Shown here: in pieces, positions 1 to 10,199 of the stretch
Position numbering within the stretch: the stretch's first letter is position 1
Layout: every line of letters begins with the position of its first letter
Source: Corynebacterium provencense
Lineage (GTDB): Bacteria > Actinomycetota > Actinomycetes > Mycobacteriales > Mycobacteriaceae
Direction of reading: 5' to 3'
Assembly: GCA_900049755.1 (NCBI GenBank)
Contig: LT160592.1
Coordinates: forward strand, 347,836 to 411,835
DNA: 64,000 bases
The notes under the pieces: generated by a model
What the model was told of the DNA's origin: nothing
The model's input: only the letters and a program-made list of their open reading frames with translations
The model's database searches: none
Made by a program: the position numbers and the translations under genes

Positions 1-665
1 AGTTCCTGTTTCTTCGCCTCGTCGGTGAGCACCCCCTCATCGGAGTTGAAGACGTAGAGGAAGGGCTTGGCGGACATGAGGTGCAGATCGTGGACCGGAG
101 CCAGGTCGATCTCACCCTTCTTCGCCGCAGACGACAGGGTGCGTCCGTCCTCCAGGATCTTCTGCGCCGCTTCAGCCACGGTGGCTTCCTCGGCCTTGTC
201 CTTGTCTTTCCTGCCTTCCTTCTGCAGCCGTGGCAGGGCCTTCTCGATGGTCTGCAGGTCGGCAAGGATCAGTTCGGTCTCGATGACGGCGATGTCCGCC
301 TCCGGGTCGACCCTCCCGTCAACGTGGATGACGTTGTCGTCGGAGAATGCCCGCACCACCTCGCAGACGGCGTCCGCTTCGCGGATGTTGGCGAGGAAGG
401 CGTTGCCCATCCCCTCCCCCTCGGAAGCTCCTCTGACGATCCCGGCGATGTCGACGAAGGTGACGGTCGCCGGCAGAATCCGCTCGGAACCGTAGATCTC
501 CGCCAACCGCTTCAGCCGTGGATCGGGAAGCTCCACCATCCCCTCGTTGGGCTCGATGGTGGCGAAGGGGTAGTTCGCCGCGAGCACGTCATTGCGGGTC
601 AGGGCATTGAACAGGGTGGATTTGCCGACATTGGGCAGACCGACGATACCGAGAGTAAGAGACAC
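1..665 (-). CDS. ychF: YchF, ribosome-associated Obg-family NTPase (N-terminal part)
   Basis: YchF is a cytoplasmic Obg-like P-loop ATPase that binds ribosomes. Only about the first 221 residues are in the window, because the gene runs off the left edge. The P-loop GLPNVGKS is at residues 9-16, followed by the FATIEPNEG segment and the VDIAG (G3) motif. GTG 665 is chosen as start because a -10 hexamer TAGGAT (678-673) ends 7 nt upstream, which implies a leaderless mRNA. The in-frame ATG at 674 falls inside that hexamer. The gene is divergent from the membrane protein at 758. Confidence 0.93.
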   Translation of the reverse strand, partial: MSLTLGIVGLPNVGKSTLFNALTRNDVLAANYPFATIEPNEGMVELPDPRLKRLAEIYGSERILPATVTFVDIAGIVRGASEGEGMGNAFLANIREADAVCEVVRAFSDDNVIHVDGRVDPEADIAVIETELILADLQTIEKALPRLQKEGRKDKDKAEEATVAEAAQKILEDGRTLSSAAKKGEIDLAPVHDLHLMSAKPFLYVFNSDEGVLTDEAKKQE

Positions 666-757
666 GGCGTCCATCCTATCCGGTGGGGCGGACACATCCG
701 TCCTCCGGTGTGCCGACCGGCTGACAGGCCCTGCCGGTATCGGGCACAATGGTCCGG

Positions 758-2290
758 GTGAGCAGCGAACAGAGTGACAACCCGAATTCTGACGGCGACC
801 GGACACCCGACCGTCGCTCCCCGCGTGACACCCCCCAGGGCCGTGACTTCGCGGACTTCCTCATGGGTTCGGCACCCCTGCCCACGGAGTCCGCGGCGCC
901 GCTGCCCGGCGAGCAGGAGAGCCTCCTGGAACAGCCGGCGGACACCGACGGTGTGCCGGACACCCGGATTCTTCCCGACATCCCCGAGGTGACCACCGAG
1001 GACGCCGACGGCAACGGTATCCCCGACAACGAGGAGGAGATCCGCGACCGGGCCGAGGTCATCGGCACGTCGATGCGCTGGTTCTCCGGCTGGTGTCTGC
1101 GTTTCCTCGTCATCGCCGCCGCCGCGACCGTGCTGTGGATCGGTTCTGCCAAACTGTGGGCCGGCATCCTGCCCATCATCCTGTCGATCATCGTGTGCAC
1201 CGTGCTGTGGCCGGTGGTGAACACCCTTCGCCGCTGGCGTTTCCCCAACGCCCTCGCCGTACTGACGTCGCTGCTGGTGTTCTTCAGCGTCATCGCCGGG
1301 GTCATCGCCGCGATCGCCCCGAGCGTCGTCGACCAGACCGGTGAGCTCGTCGACAAGGGCACGGAGGGGGTGGAGAAGATCCAGAACTGGGTGGCGGGCC
1401 CCCCACTCAACCTCCAGAACGACCAGATCGACAATGCGATCGACCAGGCCACCAGCTGGCTGCAGAACCGCACCGACCAGATCACCCAGACAGCGGTCGC
1501 GGGTGTGTCCGCTGTGACCTCAGCGGTCGTCACCCTTGTGGTGGTGCTGGTGCTGACGTTCTTCTTCCTCAAGGACGGGGAGAAGTTCCTGCCCATGGTC
1601 CGCCGGGTGACCGGCCGTCGTGTGGGATGGCACATCACCGAGGCTCTGACCCGGTGCTGGAACACGCTCGGAGGCTTCATCCGCACCCAGGCCCTGGTCA
1701 GCTTCATCGACGCCTTCTTCATCGGCCTGGGACTGCTGATCCTCGGAGTCCCCCTGGCCGGCCCGCTCGCGATCATCACATTCTTCGGCGGGTTTATCCC
1801 GATCGTCGGTGCCTTCAGCGCCGGTGCCCTGTCGGTGCTTGTCGCCCTGGTCGGCAAGGACTTCACCACAGCGTTGATCGTGCTGCTCATCGTCATCGCC
1901 GTCCAGCAGCTGGAGGGCAATGTCCTGTCTCCGCTGCTGCAGTCCCGTGCCATGAACCTGCACCCGGTCGTGGTTCTCCTCTCGGTGACTGTCGGTGGTG
2001 GCCTGTGGGGCATCATCGGCGCGTTCCTCGCAGTGCCCGTGGCTGCGATGATCGCGGAGATCCTGCGGTACATCGGGGATCTCACGGACCTGTCGACGGG
2101 AGAGAAGACCGCCGAGGAGATACATTTCGCCACCGAGTCCGGGGAGAAGGGGGCCGAGCGAAACGTGGACGCCGCCAGACGCTGGCGGGAATGGCGTGAC
2201 AGCCGGAAGAAGGTCTCCGCCGGGAGGCCCGGGCAGGGCTCCGAGACAGACACGGGGGCGGAAAATGACACGGAGGACGCCCCACGCTGA
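758..2290 (+). CDS. AI-2E family transporter (polytopic membrane protein)
   Basis: This is an integral membrane protein of the AI-2E transporter family, whose members move small solutes or ions. The substrate here is unknown. An acidic hydrophilic tail of about 105 residues precedes two hydrophobic helices, then a soluble segment, then a C-terminal block of helices with the family-typical GGFIPIVGAF and LEGNVLSPLLQ stretches. At 510 residues it is longer than the usual 350-400 because of both tails. Start GTG 758 is preferred because CACAAT (745-750) ends 7 nt before it. ATG 749, which also gives an open frame, overlaps that hexamer. Confidence 0.85.
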   Translation: MSSEQSDNPNSDGDRTPDRRSPRDTPQGRDFADFLMGSAPLPTESAAPLPGEQESLLEQPADTDGVPDTRILPDIPEVTTEDADGNGIPDNEEEIRDRAEVIGTSMRWFSGWCLRFLVIAAAATVLWIGSAKLWAGILPIILSIIVCTVLWPVVNTLRRWRFPNALAVLTSLLVFFSVIAGVIAAIAPSVVDQTGELVDKGTEGVEKIQNWVAGPPLNLQNDQIDNAIDQATSWLQNRTDQITQTAVAGVSAVTSAVVTLVVVLVLTFFFLKDGEKFLPMVRRVTGRRVGWHITEALTRCWNTLGGFIRTQALVSFIDAFFIGLGLLILGVPLAGPLAIITFFGGFIPIVGAFSAGALSVLVALVGKDFTTALIVLLIVIAVQQLEGNVLSPLLQSRAMNLHPVVVLLSVTVGGGLWGIIGAFLAVPVAAMIAEILRYIGDLTDLSTGEKTAEEIHFATESGEKGAERNVDAARRWREWRDSRKKVSAGRPGQGSETDTGAENDTEDAPR

Positions 2291-2384
2291 CGGTCGGGGG
2301 ACGCCACGTCACCGGGTGCCGCGGGCCGACGGCACGCACGTGGCCTGCGCGCGGCGTCCACACGGTCCTGTACCATGACTGCCC

Positions 2385-3167
2385 GTGACCACTGACGCCA
2401 ACGTCCCGGAAGACATTCCCATGAACCGGTGGGGTTTCATACCGCCCTGGGCACCTCTGCTCGTCATGGTGGCTGTCGTGTTCACCGGCGTGGTTCTCGG
2501 CGAAGCAGGTACGGTTTTCGTCGCCCTGTTCTTCTTCTCCTGCGTCGTGTGCACCGCCCTCGTCGAACTGAGGGGACTGTTCCTCACCGTCGTGGCGGTC
2601 CCGTTCTACTGGTTCGCCGGCACGGGCCTTGTCGGCTTCTTCACCAACCGCGCGGCATTCTCGGGTTCAGGTCGCAAAACCGCGGTCATCACGGCCCTCT
2701 ACCCCGCTGTCGAAAACTACCTGTGGCTGGTCGCCACCTTCTTCGTCAGTCTCGTCGTCGCGGTGGTCCGCCAGCGTCTGGACGCCGCAGCGCGGGAGAG
2801 GGCCCGCCGGCTCGCAAGGGATCGCCGGCGCCGCGCCGCCCAGGCTGACATGGACAACCGCAGGGTGGTCTCACGGGTCAGGGACATCGAGCGCTCCGCC
2901 CCCGGGTCCCGCGAGGAGCCCGGCGGGACCGGTGACGGGATGCGGATGCCAGGGGTTCAGCCGGCATCTAAGTCGGTCTCGAGTCCCCGGCATCTGGCGT
3001 CCGAGGAGGTGCCGGGTACCCCCGGCGTCCACGGTTCGCCCGACTTCCCCGGTGCCACCGACGGGGCCAGGATCCGGACTGCCGAGGAGCTCAGGGCCGC
3101 CAGTGAGCGCAGGAGGTCCCGTTCCTCCGCACCCGTCGATCCGGACCGTCCGCTGGATCTGGACTGA
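2385..3167 (+). CDS. DUF6542-like membrane protein
   Basis: The 260-residue protein has about four hydrophobic helices in its first 120 residues, then an Arg-rich stretch (about 125-150), then a Pro/Ser/Gly-rich and probably disordered tail. It matches my recollection of the DUF6542 proteins found just upstream of xseA in corynebacteria. No function is known to me. GTG 2385 is used because TACCAT (2371-2376) lies 8 nt upstream and no Shine-Dalgarno sequence is present. It is followed after 43 nt by xseA, which has its own promoter. Confidence 0.7.
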   Translation: MTTDANVPEDIPMNRWGFIPPWAPLLVMVAVVFTGVVLGEAGTVFVALFFFSCVVCTALVELRGLFLTVVAVPFYWFAGTGLVGFFTNRAAFSGSGRKTAVITALYPAVENYLWLVATFFVSLVVAVVRQRLDAAARERARRLARDRRRRAAQADMDNRRVVSRVRDIERSAPGSREEPGGTGDGMRMPGVQPASKSVSSPRHLASEEVPGTPGVHGSPDFPGATDGARIRTAEELRAASERRRSRSSAPVDPDRPLDLD

Positions 3168-3210
3168 TCCGGCCTGACTCCGTTCCTGCACTGCCTCTAC
3201 AATCGCGGTT

Positions 3211-4626
3211 ATGTCAGATTCCTCCGGACAGTCCGGACCCACCAGCCCGGACTCTCCGTGGCCTGTCCACACGGTCAACGAGAAGGTCAAGGGCTGGATC
3301 GAGAGGCTGGGCCATCTGTGGGTGGAGGGACAGATCACCCAGCTGAACATGAAGCCGTCGTGGAAACTGTCCTACATCACCCTGCGGGACGTCTCAGTCG
3401 AACAGTCCGTTCCGTTGACCTGTTCCACCGCGATGCTCCGCAGTCTTCCGGTGCCGGTGAAGAACGGCGACCGGGTTGTCGTCTACGGGAAGCCGGCCTA
3501 CTACACCGGGCGCGGGTCCTTCTCCCTGTGGGTCTCGCGGATCCGCCCGGTCGGGGTCGGCGAGATGCTCGCCCGGATCGAGGAACTCAAACGTGCCCTG
3601 GCCGCCGAAGGTCTCTTCGATCCCAGACTGAAGCGTCCCCTGCCGTTCCTGCCGAACAGGATCGGCCTCGTGACCGGCCGGGAGTCGGCCGCCGAACGGG
3701 ACGTGCTCTCCGTCGCCCGTGACCGGTGGCCTGCCGTCCAGTTCGAGGTGGTGAACACAGCGGTCCAGGGGGCCCAGGCGGTTCCGGAGATTCTCGCGGC
3801 GCTGAAGAGGCTCGAGGCGGATCCACGGGTGGACGTCATCATCATCGCCCGCGGCGGGGGATCGGTCGAGGATCTGCTGCCGTTCTCGGAGGAGGCTCTC
3901 GCCCGGGCGGTCAGCTCGATGACCACTCCCGTAGTCTCCGCCATCGGGCATGAGCCGGACAACCCGGTGCTCGACAACGTCGCCGACCTGCGGGCGGCCA
4001 CCCCCACCGACGCCGCCAAGCGGGTGGTCCCGGATGTTGCGGCTGAGCTGGCGCTGGTCGCCGAACTGCGCGACCGTGCCGCCGGTGCGCTGCGGTCCTG
4101 GGTCGCCAACGAAAAGAGAGGGCTTGCGTCGGTGAGGTCCCGTCCCGTGCTCGCCGACCCGATGCTGCCGATCACCCGGGCCAGGCAGACGGTCGAGGAG
4201 GCCCGGTCACGCAATGACAGGGCACTGGAAGTCCTCGTCCGCACCGCCCGTCACCAGGTGGAGTCGCTGAGGGCCCGGGTCAATGCACTGGGCCCCTCAC
4301 AGACTCTGCGACGGGGCTACGCGGTGGTGCAGGTGATCCCCCGGGACCACACTCCCCCGCAGGTGGTCACGAGTGTCAGTGAGGTGGAGCCGGGTTCACA
4401 GCTACGCATCCGCGTCCTCGACGGTTCGGTCACGGCGGCGGCGATGGGCGTGGAGAAGGCACCCGCCCACGGGCGGGAGGCGGATCCTGCGGACCACCCT
4501 GCAGACAGCCCCGCGACGGATCCTGAGGCCCCGTCCACCTCGGCGTCACCGACGACACCATCAGACCAGACCGGCGACGCCACCCCGGCAGAGCCCGCAC
4601 ACGGAAACGGAGAATACGATGAGTGA
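3211..4626 (+). CDS. xseA: Exodeoxyribonuclease VII large subunit
   Basis: XseA is the catalytic large subunit of exonuclease VII, which degrades single-stranded DNA from both ends together with XseB. The N-terminal OB-fold is at about residues 15-110, and the catalytic domain carries the family motifs [28 protein letters not shown] and [12 protein letters not shown], followed by the helical C-terminal part with LRRGYAVV. The last 60 residues are an acidic Pro/Thr/Ser-rich extension. The -10 TACAAT (3198-3203) ends 7 nt before ATG 3211, so the mRNA is probably leaderless. The end overlaps xseB by 8 nt. Confidence 0.95.
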   Translation: MSDSSGQSGPTSPDSPWPVHTVNEKVKGWIERLGHLWVEGQITQLNMKPSWKLSYITLRDVSVEQSVPLTCSTAMLRSLPVPVKNGDRVVVYGKPAYYTGRGSFSLWVSRIRPVGVGEMLARIEELKRALAAEGLFDPRLKRPLPFLPNRIGLVTGRESAAERDVLSVARDRWPAVQFEVVNTAVQGAQAVPEILAALKRLEADPRVDVIIIARGGGSVEDLLPFSEEALARAVSSMTTPVVSAIGHEPDNPVLDNVADLRAATPTDAAKRVVPDVAAELALVAELRDRAAGALRSWVANEKRGLASVRSRPVLADPMLPITRARQTVEEARSRNDRALEVLVRTARHQVESLRARVNALGPSQTLRRGYAVVQVIPRDHTPPQVVTSVSEVEPGSQLRIRVLDGSVTAAAMGVEKAPAHGREADPADHPADSPATDPEAPSTSASPTTPSDQTGDATPAEPAHGNGEYDE

Positions 4627-4855
4627 CCAGACCGCCCGGCAGACATTCCGCCCGCTCGAGGAACTCAGCTACGAGGAAGCCCGCGACGAGCTCGTCGAGG
4701 TCGTCAAGATCCTGGAACTCGGTCAGATGAGCCTGGACGAGTCACTGCACTACTGGGAACGTGGAGAATCTCTGGCCGCCTACTGTGAGCGCTACCTCGA
4801 CGGCGCATCGAAGCGGGTGGAGGACGCCCTGGCGAAGCGAGGACAGGAACAGTAG
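4619..4855 (+). CDS. xseB: Exodeoxyribonuclease VII small subunit
   Basis: XseB is the 78-residue small subunit that binds the XseA helical region to form exonuclease VII. The family signature is visible: [18 protein letters not shown] near residue 15, then [22 protein letters not shown] 4619 overlaps the end of xseA by 8 nt, so translation is coupled. The gene is followed by a small hairpin and then the convergent DUF4245 gene. Confidence 0.94.
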   Translation: MSDQTARQTFRPLEELSYEEARDELVEVVKILELGQMSLDESLHYWERGESLAAYCERYLDGASKRVEDALAKRGQEQ

Positions 4856-4876
4856 TCCGGCACCGCCCGCAGAGCC

Positions 4877-4899
4877 GTGGGAGGGTACTCCCCGACCAC
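4877..4899. terminator. Short hairpin between convergent xseB and DUF4245 genes
   Basis: The inverted repeat GGGAG-GGTA-CTCCC (4879-4892) lies inside a wider GTGG...CCAC frame, 24 nt after the xseB stop and 60 nt before the DUF4245 stop. It has no T-tract. It is plausible as a weak bidirectional terminator. Confidence 0.35.
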
Positions 4900-4960
4900 G
4901 CGCCGGTACCGTTCCCGGCGTCCGGCCGCTCCTGCCGGTCCGCACGGCCCGGAACGACCC

Positions 4961-5620
4961 TCAGGACTCCGGATCCGCCGACGCCGTGGACGGCGACGCA
5001 CTCCCGGGAACGCCCGGCGTGGCTGACGCTGCAGCGGGCTCCAACGGCTGCGCCTTCGTCGCCGCTTCCGCCATGGTCCGGTACTCGTCTGTCGTGGCCG
5101 TCCCCGAGACCAGTAGCCGGACGTCTCCGAGGTCGGCGGCCCAGATTTTCTTCACGTCGTCACCGGTCCAGATCTGCCAGGTGACGTCGCGTCCCGTCGA
5201 CGAGGACGCTGCGGGAACGACGAAGGTGTCCGTGATCTCACGGTGCTCCCCGTCTTCGTCGTTGACGGCGTCCTCCAGACCGGTCACGGTCTGGGTGAGT
5301 GACAGGTAGGCTTCGCCGTCGATCACCCATCCGGCCTCGGAGGAGGGTTGGTTGTCGACCATGGTGCGGCGGCCGGAGTTCGGTTCCCAGTTCTCCGGCA
5401 GCTCCGGAAGTCGGACAGGTATGTCCAGTCCCCTGGCGTCGGTCCCGAGGATCGTGGCGATGTCGACCTTCTGTACCGCTCCGGATCGTTCCGCAGGTCC
5501 CGGGTTGAAACTGCACAGACCGGTGAAACCCACGGAGAAGAACATCACCACCAGCAGGACGCCCAGCGAGATGACAAGGTCGCGGGTGCTGGTGAACAGG
5601 CGGGGTTTCTCGATCTTCAC
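4961..5620 (-). CDS. DUF4245 family single-pass membrane protein
   Basis: A 219-residue protein with one hydrophobic helix (about residues 14-34, DLVISLGVLLVVMFFSVGF) followed by an extracytoplasmic domain of about 170 residues. The WxxNSG-like and WxIDGEAYLSL segments fit the DUF4245 family, which neighbours glpX in mycobacteria and corynebacteria (Rv1100-like, from memory). Function is unknown. GTG 5620 is chosen because CATAAT lies 7 nt upstream with an extended TG, which again suggests a leaderless start. The gene is divergent from glpX, which sits 157 nt away. Confidence 0.8.
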   Translation of the reverse strand: MKIEKPRLFTSTRDLVISLGVLLVVMFFSVGFTGLCSFNPGPAERSGAVQKVDIATILGTDARGLDIPVRLPELPENWEPNSGRRTMVDNQPSSEAGWVIDGEAYLSLTQTVTGLEDAVNDEDGEHREITDTFVVPAASSSTGRDVTWQIWTGDDVKKIWAADLGDVRLLVSGTATTDEYRTMAEAATKAQPLEPAAASATPGVPGSASPSTASADPES

Positions 5621-5777
5621 GGCGTCGATTATGTCACGGTGGTGCCCGGATCCCCTCCCCCGGACCTGACCCCCTCCTCCCGGATCATTCCGGACGTGGA
5701 ACAATGGAGGTGTTGTCCAGTACGCCAGTTCCACTGGTTCTCGCTCATCAACGCACACATCAAGAAAGTTGGTAGCC

Positions 5778-6797
5778 ATGACGGCTCAGCCCACTGTCCC
5801 CGTAGAAATTCCTCTCAAGGCACCTGACCGCAACCTCGCAATGGAGCTCGTCCGGGTCACCGAGGCGGCCGCGCTCGCCTCCGGCAAGTGGGTGGGCCGG
5901 GGCATGAAGAACGAGGGTGACGGCGCCGCGGTGGACGCGATGCGGTCGATGATCAACACGGTGCAGATGGACGGCGTGGTCGTCATCGGCGAGGGCGAGA
6001 AGGACGAGGCGCCCATGCTCTTCAACGGCGAGCACGTCGGGACCGGCGAAGGTGCCGCCGTCGACATCGCAGTCGACCCGGTCGACGGCACCACCTTGAT
6101 GTCCCAGGGCCGCCCCAACGCGATCTCGGTCCTCGCCGCCGCCGAGCGTGGCGCCATGTACGATCCCTCGGCCGTCTTCTACATGAAGAAGATCGCCACC
6201 GGCCCGGAGGCGGCCGGCGTCATCGACATCACCGCCCCGGTCGAGTTCAACGTCAGGGCTGTGGCGAAAGCCAAGGGCGTCGATCCGACGGATGTGACCG
6301 TCGTGGTCCTGGACCGTCCCCGTCACGATGAGCTGATCGCCGAGATCCGGGCCGCGGGCGCGAAGGTCCGGCTCATCGGTGACGGTGATGTCGCCGGTGC
6401 CGTGCACGCGGCCATGGAGACCAGTTCGGTCGACCTGATGATGGGTACCGGCGGCACCCCGGAGGGCATCATCACCGCCTGTGCCATGAAGTGCATGGGT
6501 GGCGAGATCCAGGGCATCCTCGCCCCCAAGGACGACGCCGAACGCCGCAAGGCCCTCGATGCCGGACTCGAACTCGACACTGTGCTGACCACCGCTGATC
6601 TGGTGCGTTCGGACAACTGCTACTTCGTCGCCACCGGCGTGACCAACGGTGACCTGCTGCACGGTGTGACCTACCGGAAGACCGGTGCCACGACCACGTC
6701 GCTGGTCATGCGTTCGCGCTCCGGCACGATCCGTCGTATCGAGGCAGTCCACCAGCTGCAGAAGCTGCAGGACTACTCCGTCCAGGACTACATCTAG
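5778..6797 (+). CDS. glpX: Fructose-1,6-bisphosphatase class II
   Basis: GlpX hydrolyses fructose 1,6-bisphosphate to fructose 6-phosphate in gluconeogenesis. It is a metal-dependent, Li+-sensitive-fold enzyme and the main FBPase of corynebacteria. The metal-binding signature [16 protein letters not shown] is near residue 95, preceded by [25 protein letters not shown] and KCMGGEIQG also match the family. The length of 339 residues is normal. ATG 5778 has a weak GAAAG Shine-Dalgarno (5764-5768); the in-frame TTG at 5769 has no support. A GAACAAT -10-like box near 5698-5704 would give a leader of about 65 nt. Confidence 0.95.
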   Translation: MTAQPTVPVEIPLKAPDRNLAMELVRVTEAAALASGKWVGRGMKNEGDGAAVDAMRSMINTVQMDGVVVIGEGEKDEAPMLFNGEHVGTGEGAAVDIAVDPVDGTTLMSQGRPNAISVLAAAERGAMYDPSAVFYMKKIATGPEAAGVIDITAPVEFNVRAVAKAKGVDPTDVTVVVLDRPRHDELIAEIRAAGAKVRLIGDGDVAGAVHAAMETSSVDLMMGTGGTPEGIITACAMKCMGGEIQGILAPKDDAERRKALDAGLELDTVLTTADLVRSDNCYFVATGVTNGDLLHGVTYRKTGATTTSLVMRSRSGTIRRIEAVHQLQKLQDYSVQDYI

Positions 6798-6805
6798 CCG
6801 CATCT

Positions 6806-6821
6806 CCGGTCACCTGACCGG
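6806..6821. terminator. Hairpin CCGGTC-ACCT-GACCGG after glpX
   Basis: A perfect 6-bp stem with 4-nt loop starts 8 nt after the glpX stop. A second weaker hairpin (CACCCC / GGGGTG, 6870-6888) follows. There is no T-tract. The same stem sequence recurs after two other genes in this window (42597 and 47888), which favours a termination or 3'-end role. Confidence 0.45.
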
Positions 6822-6962
6822 TCCGGCGGCCGGTGACGTCACCCGGAACCTGTCCGGGAAGGGTGACCTCACCCCTGTTGCGGGGGTGGCTGCTGCACCC
6901 GCGGTCGTCGTGGGACACAATGGTCCCCGTCACATCATCGAGTAAAGGACATGACAGGACAC

Positions 6963-8360
6963 ATGAGCGAGCAGGAATACCGTATCGAGCACGACACGAT
7001 GGGTGAGGTCAAGGTCCCCGTCAACGCCCTGTGGCGTGCACAGACGCAGCGTGCCGTCGAGAACTTCCCGATCTCCGGGCGTCCCCTGGAGTCCGCCCAG
7101 ATCCGCGCGATGGGCCTGCTGAAGGCCGCCTGTGCGCAGGTCAACAAGGAGTCCGGTGCCCTGGACGCCACCAAGGCTGACGCCATCATCGCCGCGGCGA
7201 AGGACATCGCCGCCGGCCTCTACGACGACGAGTTCCCCATCGACGTCTTCCAGACCGGTTCCGGAACCTCCTCGAACATGAACACCAACGAGGTCATCGC
7301 CTCGCTGGCCAAGCGCAACGGCGTCGAGATCCACCCCAACGACGACGTCAACATGGGCCAGTCCTCCAATGACACCTTCCCCACCGCCACCCATGTCGCT
7401 GCGACCGAGGCGGCCGTCACCGACCTCATTCCGGCGCTGACCCGGCTCAGGGAGTCCCTCTCGACGAAGGCCTCGGAGTGGGAGACGATCGTCAAGTCCG
7501 GCCGCACCCACCTCATGGACGCCGTTCCCGTCACCCTCGGCCAGGAGTTCGGCGGCTACGCCCGACAGATCGAGCTGGGTATCCAGCGTATCGAGGCGAC
7601 CCTGCCCCGCCTGGGAGAGCTGGCCATCGGCGGCACCGCCACCGGTACCGGTCTGAACACCTCCGCTGATTTCGGCGCGAAGGTCACCGAGGAGCTCAAG
7701 AAGCTCACCGGTGTCGAGCAGCTGCGCGAAGCGGAGAACCACTTCGAGGCACAGGCTGCCCGGGACGCACTGGTGGAGTTCTCCGGTGCCATGCGGACCG
7801 TCGCAGTCTCCCTGAACAAGATCGCCAATGACATCCGTCTGATGGGCTCGGGTCCGTTGACGGGCCTCGCCGAGATCCACCTCCCCGACCTTCAGCCGGG
7901 TTCCTCGATCATGCCCGGCAAGGTCAACCCGGTCCTGTGCGAGACCGCGACCCAGGTTGCCGCGCAGGTCATCGGCAATGACGCCGCTGTCGCCTTCGGC
8001 GGGGCGAGCGGGCAGTTCGAGCTGAACGTCTACATCCCGATGATGGCCCGCAATGTGCTGGAGTCCAGCCGACTGCTGTCGAACACGGCGCGCGTCTTCG
8101 CCGAGCGTCTCGTCGACGGTATCGAGCCGGCCGTGGAGCGCATGCGCACCCTGGCCGAGTCATCACCGTCGATCGTGACCCCGCTGAACTCCGCGATCGG
8201 TTACGAAGCGGCCGCGAAGGTCGCGAAGACCGCGCTGAAGGAAGGTAAGACGATCCGTCAGACGGTCATCGACCTCGGTTTCGTCCCGGACAAGCTGTCC
8301 GAGGAGGAGCTCGACAGGCGTCTTGACGTGCTCGCCATGGCGAACACCGACCGCGACTAG
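6963..8360 (+). CDS. fum: Fumarate hydratase class II
   Basis: This is the homotetrameric, iron-independent fumarase that interconverts fumarate and (S)-malate in the TCA cycle. The N-terminus [15 protein letters not shown] is typical. [22 protein letters not shown], the SGRTHLMDA segment with the catalytic His, and the signature loop [11 protein letters not shown] are all intact. Length is 465 residues. ATG 6963 is preferred because family members usually begin a few residues before the EYRIEHD segment. ATG 6951 directly follows AAAGGA (6944-6949) at very short spacing and is the alternative. A CACAAT -10 lies at 6916-6921. Confidence 0.96.
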   Translation: MSEQEYRIEHDTMGEVKVPVNALWRAQTQRAVENFPISGRPLESAQIRAMGLLKAACAQVNKESGALDATKADAIIAAAKDIAAGLYDDEFPIDVFQTGSGTSSNMNTNEVIASLAKRNGVEIHPNDDVNMGQSSNDTFPTATHVAATEAAVTDLIPALTRLRESLSTKASEWETIVKSGRTHLMDAVPVTLGQEFGGYARQIELGIQRIEATLPRLGELAIGGTATGTGLNTSADFGAKVTEELKKLTGVEQLREAENHFEAQAARDALVEFSGAMRTVAVSLNKIANDIRLMGSGPLTGLAEIHLPDLQPGSSIMPGKVNPVLCETATQVAAQVIGNDAAVAFGGASGQFELNVYIPMMARNVLESSRLLSNTARVFAERLVDGIEPAVERMRTLAESSPSIVTPLNSAIGYEAAAKVAKTALKEGKTIRQTVIDLGFVPDKLSEEELDRRLDVLAMANTDRD

Positions 8361-8383
8361 TCCCGGCCCGTACCTGTCACCTC

Positions 8384-8419
8384 ACCCGGCACCGCTCCCC
8401 TGCGGTGCCGGGTTTCGTT
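8384..8419 (+). terminator. Intrinsic terminator of fum
   Basis: A perfect 12-bp stem (ACCCGGCACCGC at 8384-8395 paired with 8402-8413) has a 6-nt loop and is followed by TTCGTT. It starts 24 nt after the fum stop codon. Confidence 0.8.
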
Positions 8420-8476
8420 ACTGTGGGATCCACCACAGCCCCGCGTGCCCTCAGATCCTCACGGAAGGTGATTCCT

Positions 8477-9145
8477 TTGTCCACTTCATCCGGTTCCAGG
8501 CTCCTCGTCATCGGTGTAGGCGGCCTGGGCAGGTGCATGGTCAATGAGGCGCTCGAGCGCGGACAAGATGTCTCGGTGCTTGTACGGGACCGGTCGCGGC
8601 TGGAGGAGCAGGTGGGTTCCGGCACGGTGGCGAAGCTGGCCGAGGTCACCGTCGGTGACGCCACCGACCCGGTCGTCCTCGACTCCGCACTGGTCGGCAT
8701 CGATGTCGTCCTGTCCGGCAGGGGCGCCGACCCCTCGGTCGCGCGCGAACTGGCCGCAGCGGTGGTCCGCCATCCGGTCCGGAAGATCTGCTGGCCCGCC
8801 GGATCCACCAATGTCCTGGCCGAGGACGGCGAGACCCCCAACTACCGGGAGCTCCTCCCGACGTGGCCGGTCGCCGAACAGGTGTACCGCACCCACCAGC
8901 AGTGTATCGACCTGCTTGAGGAGTCCGGGGTGACCTGCGTGTTCTTCTGCCCCGGAAAGATGGGGTCGGCCGGTCACAGGAGTCCCGGGGTCGCGCAGAC
9001 TGTCCGGGTGAACAGGGACGCCGGTCGTTTCGTCTCCTACGAGGACGCCGCCTGGGTGATGCTCGAGGCCGCGCTCACCGACCGCTACGACAATCTCAGG
9101 ATCAGCGCATCCACACCCGGGTCTGACCGGTCACCGCGGCAGTGA
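8477..9145 (+). CDS. NAD(P)-binding Rossmann-fold protein (NmrA/epimerase-like)
   Basis: A 222-residue cytoplasmic protein with an N-terminal Rossmann nucleotide-binding motif (LLVIGVGGLGRCMVNEALERG, about residues 8-28), a VGDATDP acidic strand end and the NAD(P)-binding layout of NmrA/atypical SDR proteins. The GxxGxxG-like motif reads GVGGLG. No YxxxK catalytic pair is evident, so catalysis is uncertain. Start TTG 8477 is decided by a strong Shine-Dalgarno GGAAGG (8463-8468) at 8-nt spacing. GTG 8468 overlaps that site. The substrate is unknown. Confidence 0.75.
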   Translation: MSTSSGSRLLVIGVGGLGRCMVNEALERGQDVSVLVRDRSRLEEQVGSGTVAKLAEVTVGDATDPVVLDSALVGIDVVLSGRGADPSVARELAAAVVRHPVRKICWPAGSTNVLAEDGETPNYRELLPTWPVAEQVYRTHQQCIDLLEESGVTCVFFCPGKMGSAGHRSPGVAQTVRVNRDAGRFVSYEDAAWVMLEAALTDRYDNLRISASTPGSDRSPRQ

Positions 9146-9202
9146 CGGGTGGACCCGGGTGCAGCGGTCACGGCAGGTTGCTCCGCCTGTACGGTGAGAC
9201 GC

Positions 9203-10162
9203 ATGACGATCACCGCAGCTGCTGACGGATCCGCCCTCGGTAACCCTGGTCCGGCGGGGTGGGCCTGGTACATAGACGACCGCACCTGGCATGCGGGGGG
9301 CTGGCCGCGCGGGACCAACAACATGGGGGAGCTGATGGCGGTCCTCGACCTGCTGGAGTCCACGGCGTCCGACCCCCGTACCGCGGACGAGGAGCTGCTG
9401 GTCCTGTGTGATTCGCAGTACGTCATCAACTCGGTGACGAAGTGGATGCCGGGGTGGAAACGACGGGGCTGGAAGAAACGTGACGGGCGTCCTGTGCTCA
9501 ATGTGGAGCTCATGCAGGCGATCGACGCCGCGCTCAAGGGCAGGCGGGTCCGGTTCGAGTGGGTCAAGGGTCACGCGGGTCATCCGTTGAATGAGGCTGC
9601 TGACCGCCGGGCGAACGCCGCAGCCACGGCGTTCCGGGACGGCGTGGTTCCCGACGAGGGACCCGGCCTGGGAGGCTACCCGACGCCGGGTGCACAGTCA
9701 GCGGGGAAGGCGCGCCCGGTACGGTCAGCGGGGCCGACGGAGTCGGCCGGGTCCCCTGTCCCGCGGTCGGACAGCCGGGGGCCTCAGGAGAAGGAGCGGG
9801 AGGACGCCCCGGATCCGACGACCGTCGCGGTCCAAGAGCTCGCACTGCTGTCCGATGTCGTCAGGTCCGACCCGGATCTGGCGGAACAGCTTCTCTCTCC
9901 TGATCTCGGCTGGACCGACTCCTCCGGAAAGGTCCTGGACCGGGAGGCTTTCCTCGGGTCACTGGCACCTCTGGCGGGGTTCGATGCGGTCGATGACCTG
10001 TGTGAGGCAGATATCGTCGCCACCCCACTCAGTCAGAATGTGATTCTCACCACATACGAGACCGATGGTCCACGCGGGCGCGCCCGGTGCTCCTCCGTCT
10101 GGGTCAGCGACGGTGAACGGTGGACACTGCGACATCACCAGGCAACTCCCGTTCTCGAATAG
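9203..10162 (+). CDS. RNase HI domain fused to a SnoaL/DUF4440-like domain
   Basis: Residues 1-145 form a complete type-1 RNase H domain that cleaves RNA in RNA:DNA hybrids. The acidic quartet is D8 (ADGSALGNPGP), E43 (NMGEL), D70 (LCDSQYVI) and D134 (NEAADRRAN), with H124 in the flexible loop. A Pro/Ser-rich linker (about 150-210) leads to a domain of about 105 residues (ELALLSDVVRSDPDLAEQLL to the end) that resembles SnoaL/DUF4440 folds. ATG 9203 is chosen because TACGGT (9190-9195) ends 7 nt upstream. The role of the C-terminal domain is unknown. Confidence 0.85.
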   Translation: MTITAAADGSALGNPGPAGWAWYIDDRTWHAGGWPRGTNNMGELMAVLDLLESTASDPRTADEELLVLCDSQYVINSVTKWMPGWKRRGWKKRDGRPVLNVELMQAIDAALKGRRVRFEWVKGHAGHPLNEAADRRANAAATAFRDGVVPDEGPGLGGYPTPGAQSAGKARPVRSAGPTESAGSPVPRSDSRGPQEKEREDAPDPTTVAVQELALLSDVVRSDPDLAEQLLSPDLGWTDSSGKVLDREAFLGSLAPLAGFDAVDDLCEADIVATPLSQNVILTTYETDGPRGRARCSSVWVSDGERWTLRHHQATPVLE

Positions 10163-10199
10163 GCGACTCCCCTACCAGTTACCGACAGTCACCACAAGG

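Noticed and set aside
676..2376. Long minus-strand open frame of 566 codons
   Set aside because: It is antisense to the AI-2E family gene, and its translation is Arg/Ser/Thr-rich without any family motif, as expected for a shadow of a GC-rich gene.
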